A stretch of DNA of 64,000 nucleotides from Ascarosepion bandense (taxonomy: Eukaryota > Mollusca > Cephalopoda > Sepiida > Sepiidae): positions 894,501 through 958,500 of the forward strand of contig JBBBDQ010000403.1 in the NCBI GenBank assembly GCA_037127315.1, in the 5' to 3' direction. Positions within the stretch are counted from its first letter, which is position 1, and each line of letters opens with the position of its first letter. The notes beneath the pieces were generated by a model. The model ran no database searches, was not told the origin of the DNA, and saw nothing but the letters and a program-made list of their open reading frames with translations. A program made the translations under genes and the position numbers. Positions 20,051 through 30,509 of the stretch are shown piece by piece.

Positions 20051-21515
20051 ATGAAAATTTATCCATCGCATTTTAATTATCTTCATTTATATTTTTGTCT
20101 TTCTGTTTCGATTCAATATATCTATCGCTAATTTGTTTTATCTCTGTGCCGGCTTGTGATACTGTGAATGGAACTGGGGCAAATTTCCATTTGTATAAAA
20201 CTTTGCGACGATTTTTGAGTTTTTTTATTTTTTTATTTATGTTTTAAATTTTTTTAATAAATATTATAGAATATATATTTCGTTTTGATGATCTTTAAAT
20301 CAGACAGTTTTTTTTATTTTAAATGTAGAAATGTAAATCTTTTCTAGAAGTGAGCAGAAGACACATTTTTCAGTATATTTTGGAATATTTTTAATCTTAA
20401 GGTTAACTGTTTTATTTGTTTTTGTTTCTATATTTTAAAAATCTTGATGTTATTTCTTAATTTGTCAAAATTTATAGATTAAAATAAAACAAAGTAATAA
20501 ATTCTTTTAAAATGCGAATTTATCTAATATTTTTATTACCGTTTATATTATTTACTAACACACACAAAAAAAAAGTAAAAAAGTATAAATAGTATTTGTC
20601 ATTGAATTTCTATACGTATATTTCTCCTAAATAAAACAGCGAGTGGACACTGTAGTGTAAAAGTTCCCATCCCGACGACGAAAGGATTAAAACTAACATC
20701 CAATGTTCGGTCAAATTTTGGGGAGGGAGTCAGACAGTGAACTTTACAGCATTGTATTCTTAAATTACAAGCATTGATAAAAAATTACATTCATTCTGAT
20801 TGCCTCCCCCTACTTTTTGTTATTGTTACTATTTCTTATCTATCTTTTTTTTCTCTCTCTCTCAAGTGGAAAAAAGCGTATTTTTCTTTTTCGTGTTGTT
20901 AATGTTAGAGTATGCTTTTGTTTTCAACGCTCTTTCAAAATATACATTGAAATATGAACATCAGTTTTTAGTCATTTTAATAATAAAAAAGGCATTGTTA
21001 CGAACGAAAAGTCATTATAAAAGTAATTATAATAAGTAATTATAAAATTAGTAACGGGTAATTATAAAATTTCAACCTTTAAAAAGGTTTTACCTTTGTA
21101 CTTTTAATTTGCAAACTTTTCTTATTCTTTCTTTTTATTTATAAAATAAATTCTAATTTTACTCACTTTAACCTACATATTCCGTTTAGAGACTTACTTG
21201 ATTATATAGTCACTTTTTTCAACGTTATCATTGAAATTTTTTGTCGTCATATTTTACTACCTTTAAATTTCCATTATTTTAGATAGGATTTGTATGGAAC
21301 TAAGTAACAAAATACGCAGATTAGGTCTCAGATTAATTCATGGATTGACACAGAAGTTAACGTTTGTTGTTTAAAAAGCCATGAATAGCGGTTTATAGTT
21401 AATCTCAAATAAGTAGAAAATTCTCACGTGATCACAAACAATAGTTACAATTTATAGATGGATGCATATTTGTTCTGAAATGTTTTCATTTAAACATACA
21501 ATAACGAAACTTAAT
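20051..21515. other. No gene recognised
   Basis: AT-rich. 20795-20870 has a C/T-rich stretch and about 21000-21060 has repeated TTATAA(A/G)(A/T)AATTA units. No supported gene. Confidence 0.5.
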
Positions 21516-21518
21516 TTA

Positions 21519-21775
21519 TTCAGTCAGTTAAGTGCCATGACTGACTGGGCAGAAGATTATCCCGCAGTAGGTTGCCATTGCTTTCGGCGGTAGACTGGTT
21601 GCCGACCAAGGCTATAGAACCCAATCTGTCCTGCTATTTAACCCATAACTGGAAGGAAGAGACGGATTAATACCTTTCCCAAGGGTATTAGCGCGTAAGT
21701 GAATACAATGGATTCAACTGGAATTCGAACTCGGCTCGCCGGCTTCTCGTTCCGAGCCACAGTACCATAACGCAC
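21519..21775 (-). repeat. SINE A (tRNA-derived), minus strand
   Basis: Colinear in reverse with 8158-8462, but about 45 bases are missing between CAGTTAAGTGCCATG and ACTGACTGGGCAG, a loss between repeated GCCATG/CATGACTGACTG motifs. Confidence 0.88.
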
Positions 21776-21779
21776 ATCC

Positions 21780-22160
21780 TTAATTTATTACTGATCTGTC
21801 TTCATTAATATCTATATATCTTATATCTATATTCTATTTATCGCACGTGTTGCTTTTAGGAACTTTTCCCACTAGGGAAAATATGAATCGTTCTCCTTGC
21901 TTCTCATCAATGGTTTAAATAGAAGCTTTCCTAGATTTTGGGAGGAAGCCAGTCTCAGAGAATAAGGGACGTGGTGAAGGCAACAGGAAACCACTCTATT
22001 ACGTTTCCTGAGAATTCATGGAAGGTCACAAAAATATTGAAAAAAAAACTATGGAGAGTCTTTATCAGCTACGGCTTGAAGAGACATGGCATTTAAACTC
22101 ATCCAGAAAGATACTGGAAACAGCTAATTATCATGGCAATTCACAAATGATTACGAGTGA
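21780..22160. other. No gene recognised
   Basis: No supported feature. The open frame 22018-22428 is largely family B sequence. Confidence 0.45.
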
Positions 22161-22164
22161 TTCG

Positions 22165-22445
22165 CACTTTTCTCTTTTTTTCTTTCTTTTTTTTTTTTCA
22201 ATTGGAGCAGATAGTCTAAACTATCGCCCAGTTCACACTCCACCCACGTCTATTGAACATGTTAAGAGGCTCATCCCTTGTTTCCTGGTTAGGATGTGGT
22301 TTCCGGCTTTCTCTTTGCCAATCTTTTCACTTTCTTTTTTGTTTATTTTTTTTTCAATTGGAGTAGATAGACTGAACTCTTACGTAGCCCCCTGCACACC
22401 AATGGCCTTACCGCCTTGCTTGGGGTGATATGATTAAAAAAAAAA
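22165..22445 (+). repeat. Repeat family B, partly duplicated
   Basis: One complete head (GGAGCAGATAG ... TATCGCCCAGTTCACACTCC) plus the start of a second head, then the tail CTTACGTAGCCCCCTGCACA ... TTGGGGTGATATGATT and poly-A. The second unit lost its middle. Confidence 0.8.
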
Positions 22446-23090
22446 ATGCATGGCAATTCACAAATAAAAAAGAAAAATCCGCGGAGCGTGATTATCACTT
22501 ACGGTCTGAAGGGGGAAGGCTTTCAAACCCGTGGAAAAGCGACTAAATAAAAAAAATGGATAAAACATCTTGTCGGTAGGGCTTAATAAAAATTTCCATT
22601 TCACCTAGACATTCTCTTTCGATAGCATTCTTTATAACCGTGGTTAATAACTCTGACTTTAGCTCTCGATTTACGACACAGATGTTAAGGATAACATCTG
22701 TGCGGAAATTGGCTGAATGGTTTACGGTTTATTGATGCGTACGAGTTCCTTAACATGTCCCCAAATAAAATAATTCGGAGCCGTCAGATTAGGGAAGCAC
22801 AGTAGCCACAAAAGTTTTAGAACTGCAGGAAATCAGATGGATTGGTTTAACAGTAGGCGTGACTAAATTCAAGATACATGGAATTTATATCCACTAAAAC
22901 CAAAAAAAAAACCAAAAAAAACATGCGACCTTGCAACAGGCAACTCAGATATGCCAGCTCGTACATACGAATCTACCCTAGAGGCCAAAACACTCTCCGA
23001 CTATGAAAGTAAATGTCAGCTTTAGTAGCGATTCTACAGAGGGGGACAAAAGAGATCAAGGCCCCACCAGAATTTTGGTTGGCCCTTTGG
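22446..23090. other. No gene recognised
   Basis: Moderately AT-rich sequence with no coding or repeat match seen in the window. Confidence 0.45.
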
Positions 23091-23094
23091 TTGC

Positions 23095-23905
23095 CCCCAC
23101 TCTTTTATAAGCTTTAAAAATTTATGAAACTGATCAGTCTCTGATGCTGATAAGATTTGAACTTCAGCACTGTTTCCTCTGCGTTTTCTTTTTCATTTAG
23201 CTTTTTAAGAGCACATTGGGTTCTATAGCCTTGGTCGGCAACCAGTCTACCGCAGAAAGCAATGGCAACCTACTGTGGAATAATCTTCTGCCCTGTCAGT
23301 CATGTCTCTTTCGAGACATGATCGCCCAAGCGTGTTTCACGTATGGCACTTAACTGACTGACAGACCAGTTTGAAAGAAAAAATACAAAATAAAACAATC
23401 AGATAGATAGAAACAGACATGTTGTTAGGGAGGGAAAGAGAATTAATAGTCATATCGTCATGTAGAAATGATATTATTTAAATTATTTCTTATTTCAAAA
23501 TGGCTTCTTGATCGTATGTTTGGACTTTGCCGAAAACATAAATTAATTTTTCAGCTGATTTTTGTACGGCTGTGGTGCCCACAGCATTTTCATTGATTTC
23601 GTTGCATTATTTTATTTTCGCATTTTTTTCTCGCATTTAGTTTTTGTGCTTCAAAAAAGTTTTGTAGAGGAAAATATCATAGCAGTAAAATCACACTGTT
23701 CTGCTAGTGATGACGTTGATATTAACCCTTTGATTTTGTTTTGAAATTAACCTCTCCTGTGTTCCAACAGCTTGAGAGTGAAAAAGAAGGCAAGAATAGA
23801 TTAGAACTCCGCTACTATGAATGAAAAGTCATTCCATTTAATTTAGTGAAGTAACATGCTTATGCTCAAACTCATTCCTAAGTTGTGTGCATGATAGTGG
23901 CGTAG
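23095..23905 (+). repeat. Upstream copy of a local tandem duplication
   Basis: Blocks CTTTTATAAGCTT(T/C)AAAAATTTATGA, GATAAGATTTGA(A/T)CTTCAG, CAATCAGATAGATAGAAACA and TTTTGAAATTAACCTCTCCT recur in the same order at 23955-24310. This copy holds a SINE A fragment (23217-23366) and extra unique sequence that the other lacks. Confidence 0.8.
23217..23366 (+). repeat. SINE A 3' fragment inserted in the duplication
   Basis: Begins at TTGGGTTCTATAGCC, runs through GCAACCTACTGTGGAATAAT and ends at GGCACTTAACTGACTGACA. The head is absent. The downstream copy of the duplication reads straight through this site (CTTTTTAAGGGCAAATACAG). Confidence 0.85.
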
Positions 23906-23954
23906 TTTAAAAATGAAAACACTCCTCTTATCTTATTCTTCTGTCGGATTCCGA

Positions 23955-24310
23955 TCAGTTGCTCCCTCCCCCACTTTTATAAGCTTCAAAAATTTATGAA
24001 ACTGACCAGTCTGATTTTGATAAGATTTGATCTTCAGTACTTTTACCTCTACGTTTTCTTTATCATTAACTTTTTAAGGGCAAATACAGAGACCAGAAAG
24101 AAAAACAAACAAAACAAAACAATCAGATAGATAGAAACAGACATTTGATTTTGTTTTGAAATTAACCTCTCCTGTGTTGAGAGTGAAAAAGAAGGCAAGA
24201 ATAGATTAGAACTCCGCTACTATGAATGAAAAATTATTCCGTTTAATTTAATGAACTAACATACTTCTACTCAAACTCATTCCTAAGTTGTATATACGAT
24301 AGTGGTGCAG
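23955..24310 (+). repeat. Downstream copy of the local tandem duplication
   Basis: Compact version of 23095-23905 without the SINE and with about 300 fewer unique bases. Confidence 0.8.
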
Positions 24311-24479
24311 TAGAAAATGAAGATGTTGCTTGAGTTTTCCCCCTCCTCCTCAGAAATCTCGGCTTCTAAATGCCCCCCCCCCCCCATCCACTTTCAGAGT
24401 TCCACAATCGACACTGGTCAGCTTCTCAAATCGTCTGTTCTTCCTTTTCTTCTTTAAACTGTGTATAATGACATTTACT

Positions 24480-25100
24480 GAAAATGCACGGCGGACCTGA
24501 AGCAGACTAACACCACGTTTAATTTCGTTGTTTTTCATTTTTTTCTTTTTGACTTTTTTCAGTGCCGTCCTATCGATTGTTACTTAAACTTTCCGATTAT
24601 CAAAAATATTTTTGAAAAATTACAATATTTAAACAAATGTGGGGGGATCAGTTTCTCATACAACGTTAAAGTAAATCGATCCTCAATTTTCAATCCACTA
24701 TAAGGCTGTATGAAAAATTGCCCCCACCCGCTAAAATTTTTTAAATATTAAATTTTTGCAAATGTTTTTTTGTCATTCGTAAAGTTTAAGGTGTAAAAGA
24801 TAATATTGTACTGAAAAAGTCCAGAAAATTTGATAATGAACAAATTTACAGGTGGCGGTAATGTCGTACCGGCGACTGGTTTCAGAATGGATGCTCGATT
24901 TACTATAATGTTGTATGAGAAACTGATCACCCCCCCCCCCCCGAAAATGTTTAAATATTGAAATTTTTCAAAATTTTTTTTGTCAGTCGTAAAGCTAAGT
25001 GGGTAATCGATCTTACTGTGCTGAAAAATGTAAAAAAAAAAAAAAAAATGAAAACAACGAAATCAAACATGGTGGTAGTCTGCTTCAGGTTCGCCAAATG
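24480..25100. mobile_element. Large fold-back element with poly-C tracts
   Basis: The ends GGCGGACCTGAAGCAGACTA (24492) and TAGTCTGCTTCAGGTTCGCC (25076-25095) are inverted, and imperfect complementarity continues inward for about 190 bases (poly-A/T, CGATC, CAATATTTAAACA, GATCAGTTTCTCATACAAC, AGTAAATCGA). The 200-bp centre holds an extra direct copy of part of the right arm (24705-24830). Poly-C runs occur at 24928-24943 and, just outside the left end, at 24371-24384. No coding capacity. MITE-like, family unknown. Confidence 0.7.
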
Positions 25101-25224
25101 TACGAACTTTTCAAATAAGACTATTTACAATGAAAAGTCGTATGTATGAAGAACGAAGAACACCTCACACATAAGTTTACATTTTCTGAACGCTAGTAGA
25201 TACCTATCTGTGGACGCCTCGTTT
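25101..25224. other. No feature recognised
   Basis: Short AT-rich linker ending in a poly-T tract. Confidence 0.4.
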
Positions 25225-25540
25225 TTTTTTTGTTTTTTTTTAATCATATCACCCCGAGCAAGGCGGTAACGCCACTGATGTGCAGGGGGCTACGTAAGAG
25301 TGAAAAGATTGGAAAAAAGAAAGCCGGAAACCACATCCTGAACAGGGAACAAGGGATGAGCCTCTACACCTGTACAATAGACGTGGGTGGAGTGTGAACC
25401 GGGCGATAGTTTAGTCTATCTACTCCAATTGAGAAAAAAAAAATGAAAAAGAAAAGTGAAAAGAGAAAGCCGGAAACCACATCCTAAACAGGAAACAAGG
25501 GATGAGCCTCTACACCTGTACAATAGACGTTTATTTTAGA
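25225..25540 (-). repeat. Repeat family B, minus strand, two units
   Basis: Reverse of the family: T-rich, ATCATATCACCCCGAGCAAG, GCCACTGATGTGCAGGGGG, then two tandem head units. Each has AAACCACATCCTGAACAGG or AACAGG variants and GTCTATTGTACAGGTG in reverse. Confidence 0.8.
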
Positions 25541-25554
25541 AAGCATTTAATTTC

Positions 25555-25700
25555 GTCTACCGACCTGAACATTCAAGAAAACTTATCAAAGAAAATGCAC
25601 CCTCCGACGGGATTCGAACCTTTGCAGGAGAAACAGTCAGTAGATCCGACTTACTTGGACCACACAGCTACATAGAGCTTTACAATCACACAAGCTTCTA
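25555..25700 (-). repeat. tRNA-Ser/Leu-like SINE, copy 1
   Basis: On the minus strand: AGCTCTATGTAGCTGTGTGG (A-box region), a TGACTGTTTCTCCTG variable-arm-like stretch, then the B box GGTTCGAATCCCG, then a body ending in TTCTTTGATAAGTTTTC. A long segment between the A and B boxes is typical of tRNAs with a long variable arm. It does not fold as a full tRNA gene. Confidence 0.6.
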
Positions 25701-25889
25701 TTTACCTTTAAAGAACTCTTTTACTCGTTCAGATTTCCTTGACGGTCATAACTGGTTTTCGTCTACGAAACGTAAACAAAACAGTCTCTAAAGAATTAAG
25801 AGATTTTTCTTTAATCCGACATATTTTTATTGCGTTAAATGTATTTAGTGGATACCCATATTTCAGAAGACGCCCCGTTTATTTTGTCT
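25701..25889. other. Spacer between two tRNA-like SINEs
   Basis: Shares some sequence with 26040-26100 (TTACCTTTAAAG / TCCGTTAAAG), suggesting the unit of duplication was longer than the SINE. Confidence 0.4.
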
Positions 25890-26035
25890 ACTGGCCGGAA
25901 TATTCGAAAAATCTTATCAAAGAAAATTCAAACAACGGTAGGATTCGAACCTGCCTTTCCCGGTTTATAGGAGAAACTGTCAGTTTGACCCAGCGTGTTT
26001 TGACCACTCTGCTACAAAGAGCTTCATAATCAAGC
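25890..26035 (-). repeat. tRNA-Ser/Leu-like SINE, copy 2
   Basis: Minus strand: AGCTCTTTGTAGCAGAGTGG, GACAGTTTCTCCTATAAACC, B box GGTTCGAATCCTA, then TTTTCTTTGATAAGATTTTTC. Direct repeat of copy 1 at about 330-bp spacing. Confidence 0.65.
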
Positions 26036-26100
26036 GTGTTTTTTTTCCGTTAAAGCAAGAAGTGCATTATGTTTGAAAAGTTTTCTCGTGTACTCAGATC

Positions 26101-26394
26101 TGTCAGTTAAGTGCCATACGTGATACACGCTTTGGGCGATCATGTCTCGAAAGAGACATGACTGACTGGGCAGAAGATTATCCCGCAGTAGGTTGCCATT
26201 GCTTTCTGCTGTAGACTGGTTACCAGTCAAGGCTATACAACTCAATCTGTCCTATTATTTATCCCATAACTGGAGCGAAGAGACGGATTAATACCTTTCC
26301 TAAGGGTATTTATGCGTAAGTGAATGCAAGGAATTCGAACTCGGCTCCCCGATTTGTCGTTCCGAGTCGATATCCACTGCACCACAACGCGCAT
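26101..26394 (-). repeat. SINE A (tRNA-derived), minus strand
   Basis: Full-length reverse copy: CAGTTAAGTGCCATACGTGA ... GGAATTCGAACTCGG ... GATATCCACTGCACCACAACG. The small ORF on the minus strand is an artefact. Confidence 0.9.
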
Positions 26395-26599
26395 ATGGAG
26401 TGTCTACTCAAATATGGATATCCACTAAAATAACGTCTAAAGTAATATGACTTTACATACAAAATTTTTGTAAAAATTCAAAAGGTGAATTAAAAGTTCA
26501 CAGTGTTGCGATAATAATAACAAAATAAATAAATAAATAGAATAAGTAAATAAAAATTGGGGTACTAGTCAGTATGTAACTAGTGTAAATGTTTTAAAT

Positions 26600-26852
26600 A
26601 CCAAATTTCACTTAATGCAAGATTTTAGAGCCACTCATGTTTACTATAAATGTTGGTTCGTTTTCTACTGGTTATCAATTCTTTGCAGGTTATTTAAAGC
26701 CAGCAAATATTTTGAGATTGTAAGAAGTTTTTTTGAGCTAAGAATAATTTATTGCCGAAAAAATAGCGTAAAAATCTCTACATGATTAACTGATTCATAT
26801 TTTTAGATCGTAATAGTTTTTTTTTTTAGATAATAATGATTTACTAATAGAA
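26600..26852 (+). repeat. Diverged copy of the 38.3/51-kb paralogous segment
   Basis: GGTTATTTAAAGCCAGCAAA and AGATTGTAAGAAG correspond to GGGTTATTTAGATCCGAAAC and AGATTGTAAAAA at 38575-38610. Weak but colinear. Confidence 0.4.
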
Positions 26853-27107
26853 AAGAGGTGGATTCATATCTTTCTCAAGGGTATTTACGCGTAAAGGAAT
26901 ATAACGAACCCAACAAGAATTGAAACTTAGCTCTCTGACGAAAGAATTCCGATCCATTAACCATTACATCAACCGGATATCCTAGCTAACAGGACCCGGT
27001 AATTTCCAAGCGGTCACCTATCTACAGATTGACCAGACTCGACGTTGCTTAAATTCGGTTATCGTACTGGAACCAATGTTTCAACGATATGTGGCTGTAA
27101 GCCAACA
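26853..27107 (-). repeat. 5S rRNA-tRNA composite SINE, diverged copy
   Basis: Minus strand 27107-26990 aligns with 5S rRNA over its whole length (GGCTNACAGCC start, AAATTTAAGCAACGTCGAGT, GTGACCGCTTGGAAATTACC). It is followed at once by a decayed SINE A-like tRNA region (GATCGGAATTCTTTC, TTTCAATTCTTGTTGGGTTC, ACCCTTGAGAAAGATATGAAT). Same 5S-then-tRNA order as the three better copies. Older and without clear target-site duplication. Confidence 0.65.
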
Positions 27108-27129
27108 TGGTGTGATATGTATGTGATAG

Positions 27130-27280
27130 GAAGAGGTGGTAGGAACTGAGGATAAGGAGGACAGATAATGAATTATCTTGAAGATATTAAAATTGCAATT
27201 TTCAGAGAAGCACCCACAAAGCAGCAGTTTCTAAGAAAAAGCTGTATGAGTGGAACTTCCTCCTTACAATTGGAATGCAA
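27130..27280 (-). pseudogene. Short LINE C-terminal relic
   Basis: In reverse, GTTCCACTCATACAGC, GCTGCTTTGTGGGTGCTTCT and AATTTTAATATCTTCAAGATAAT correspond loosely to the 'VRxKFHxxSFxPRTAALWxxxPxxCxxxxYNxxxFKSxxNxxLS' region of the CR1/Jockey-like family at 10060-10275. Confidence 0.35.
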
Positions 27281-27309
27281 AAAAAAATGAATGGTTTAAG
27301 GTCATGATG

Positions 27310-28929
27310 TGCTTGAGCTCTCACCAATGTTGCAGCAGTGAGGTTGCTAAGCAAATCTATTAAGGTGGACAATAAGACATAAATAGATTATGATGGGAAA
27401 ACAGCGGAAGCTTACAGAAATCGCATTAGCAGTGTCTGTTGTAATGAGGCTGTGGCTTTAGCGTGGTGAGGCTGTGGTCCTATATACCTCAGAGTAGTCT
27501 ACAAGGTTAATATGGATACCTAGTTTTGTTTGGCCAGTGCGATAGTTTGCTAAGAACCATTGAGAGTAATCAAACGCAATTAGTGCATTAAACACGGACA
27601 TTTTAAAAGTAGACATAAATATATGCAAAAACCTATGAAATAAAGGTTGGGAGAACAAAACAACAAGAAATTCTCAGCATAAAGTGATGGAGTGAAAAAA
27701 TATGTATAATAAAAAAGAAGAAAAACAGATGGATATCTGATTTTCTCTTCTCACTCTTTAGAGTTAATCGAGAACAAAAAAAAAAACATATGCATGCGCA
27801 CAACAGCATGAAAGGAGAGACCATCAGAAAATTAGTAGTATAATGTAATTAGTCTGTGATTTATACTACCTATTCTCTGCTAGTAGGTTTTCTATTCATT
27901 TTTAGTTGTTGCGCATATATTTATGTTTTTGTCCTCGATTGACTCTGAAGAGCGATAACCGGTGAGCTCTTTTTGTTATTTATTTATGTTACAATTTTCG
28001 ATCAATCACTTTACAGTGAGTAACTACTTTTCTTCTCTTTTCTCTACCTCCGCTTTGTTTTAGATATTTATGTATGTATGCATATATATCCTTATAAAAT
28101 GTCCTTTTTTGAAAGCTCTGATAAAATGTACCCCATCTCACACATACGGATTATTTATTCAAAAAGCTGTGAGAGTCGCCACAGAGAGTCTCAACCAAGG
28201 CCGCTGTAAGCGGTTGTAGTGTGACCAGAAGCTGCAATTGTCTCGGACCCTCAGTGAAGTGATTTTTTTTTAATTGTTATATTTTCTTATCAGATGTATT
28301 TTTGAAGGGTCGAAATTAGTTAAACTATAAAATTGAAAAATTTAAGTAACATCACAAAAGTACAGAAATAAGAAATTGAAATACAGTAAAATACCGGAAG
28401 CATCGTGGCTCACCATTTTGAATCAATAGTTTATTCTAAAGAACATGCGAGCCGACAAGAAGGCGGTAAAGGAAAGCGAGAAGAAAGAACTAAATATCAA
28501 TACTAAGTAAACAGAATGTATGATTATCAACAAAAGACACAGCCCAACAAGCAAATTACAATTTGAAGATATAAAAATGAATTAAATTAAAACATTTCGT
28601 GCGTAGACAGAGTGTCACAGAACAAAATGGTGGATGGACATAACGTCGAACGACAAAATGACGAAAGGACAGAAATCTGCCTACAATAGAATACCTTTTA
28701 CTTAGCTTGAAAGTACCCTGCCGATAAATATTTATTTTTGAATTTTAAACTAATATACAAACATCCAAAAATAAAAACTTTCTACATAATTGCTAACTTT
28801 TTGAACAAGAATATCACACTAGAGTCTAGTAGGTACTTCCACTATGTCTCTGAAAAAAAAAAAAACATGAAGAGAAAAGGTATGAAGAGAAAAGGTTCCA
28901 AACTTATAAAAACGAACTTTTTCCATCAA
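27310..28929. other. No gene recognised
   Basis: AT-rich with several A/T-rich open frames lacking domains. 27935-27980 has a CTGAAGAGCGATAACCGGTG phrase resembling Penelope-like 3' ends, but no hammerhead GAA follows. Confidence 0.45.
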
Positions 28930-29680
28930 AATGTTTATGTCATTATTAAGAGAAAAGATCAAGGTATTTTTTTTAGTTATTTTTCAACTTCTTTTAATCC
29001 TTTCTAACGCATTCAAAATTTTGGTAAAAATCTTATTTTTATTTTCGTTAGCGGGGAGCCAAATCGTGACGTAATATTATATAACTCACTTTTTCCCGGT
29101 GACAAACACATTCATTTGGAAATTCTTGCAAAAATCAAATAAATATTAGATTTTAATGAAACTTTCAGAACTTATTCATAAATCAATGAAATTATTTCTG
29201 AAATTATTTTAAAAATATATGAGTAAAAATAATTTTTTACATCTCCCTACACGTAAATTCATGAAATTTCAAGAAATTAAATTCTGTGGGCAAAATTGGT
29301 TTTATTAGTTAAACGGAGGGCTCTTTGGGGAATGTAAGTCATGTATTATTTTTCAAACCATTTAGCTCCTATTACCAAAAATCTGCTCTGAATGGTAAAA
29401 TAAAAATGCAATAAAACTATGACATTAAATATTAGATAAGCTTTTGTTTTAATAAATAATATAAACTTCAGACATTATAGTCTGAAGAAAAAGATTTCGA
29501 TTAATAATGAAATTTTAAAAGACTTGTCATTTTTTTTTTGTTTTTTGTAATAATTTATAAAGTTTTTAAAATACTTTTAAAATATCTCCAAGACTTGTAG
29601 ACGTTAGGCTGGTAGCTTATAAACTGAAGACTATATTTACGAATCGAAAAATGAAAAGTTTAATACAAATCGTTTGGTCA
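28930..29680 (+). repeat. Unclassified AT-rich interspersed repeat, copy 2
   Basis: Paralogue of 1471-2062. The right part contains TTATAAACTGAAGACTATAT, which also occurs at 32617-32636. Confidence 0.45.
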
Positions 29681-30505
29681 TCGTATTTTTAAAATAGTTT
29701 TCATTTTTTATTTTGAATTTTTTTTTTCTTTGGTAATTTCTATGTGTACATTAAAATGTCATGTGTTTCAGCGTTTCTTTTCCTTATCGGAAAAAAATTA
29801 CACAATTATGTCACTTTTGATGGCCATACACTAATATTATCTCGCATCTGGCGAGTTGTCAACATATTTCAAATACGGCGGACAGGTCAAAAAGTTCAAA
29901 TCTGTGATTAAGAAATAGTTTTATTCTAAATTTCATGCTATAAATAAGTAATACTTGTGTGAATCAAATTAATCTAACATTAAATTTTCTAAAAATAATG
30001 TGTCACAATTGTATATTTTATTTTTGCAAGATTTTTAAAACCGAGAGTTAACTTTTCTTTACAAATATGTCGATCGCTAAAAAATGTCCAAAAATTAAAA
30101 AAAATTTCTCAAAATTTTAGATTCTCATCAATATACTTTTTGTTTGAAATACACCAGCGTATTTTGCTTGTTGGAAGTAATAAATTTAATCACTTAGCTT
30201 TCAATTAAAACTAAAATAAAAGTTTCAAGAAAACCTTTTTTATTTTAAAAAATTCCATTTAAAAGTTAGTTATCGGAAAATGAGTGGAGGTATCTACAGT
30301 AAAGTGTTAATTTTTTATTTATAAGGAATTTACAACTGTAGCAAAATATAACAATGGCTTTAAGATATTTTACTTAAGTCTTGATCTCGTGTTTATCAAA
30401 AATGCATTGTTGTCTTTGATTTACAACTGCATATTTCTGTATTTTTTCAACCTGTTGTCTTTTGTCCGTTCGACATTTTGTCTTTCGACATTTTTATCTA
30501 CGACC
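29681..30505. other. No gene recognised
   Basis: AT-rich sequence. No supported feature. Confidence 0.5.
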
Positions 30506-30509
30506 AAAA

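Noticed and set aside
22018..22428. 136-codon open frame as a gene
   Set aside because: Most of it is repeat family B, whose translation (SLNYRPVHTPPTSIE) recurs in every copy of the family.
27935..27985. Hammerhead at CTGAAGAGCGATAACCGGTG
   Set aside because: No GAA after the putative stem II and no stem I partner.
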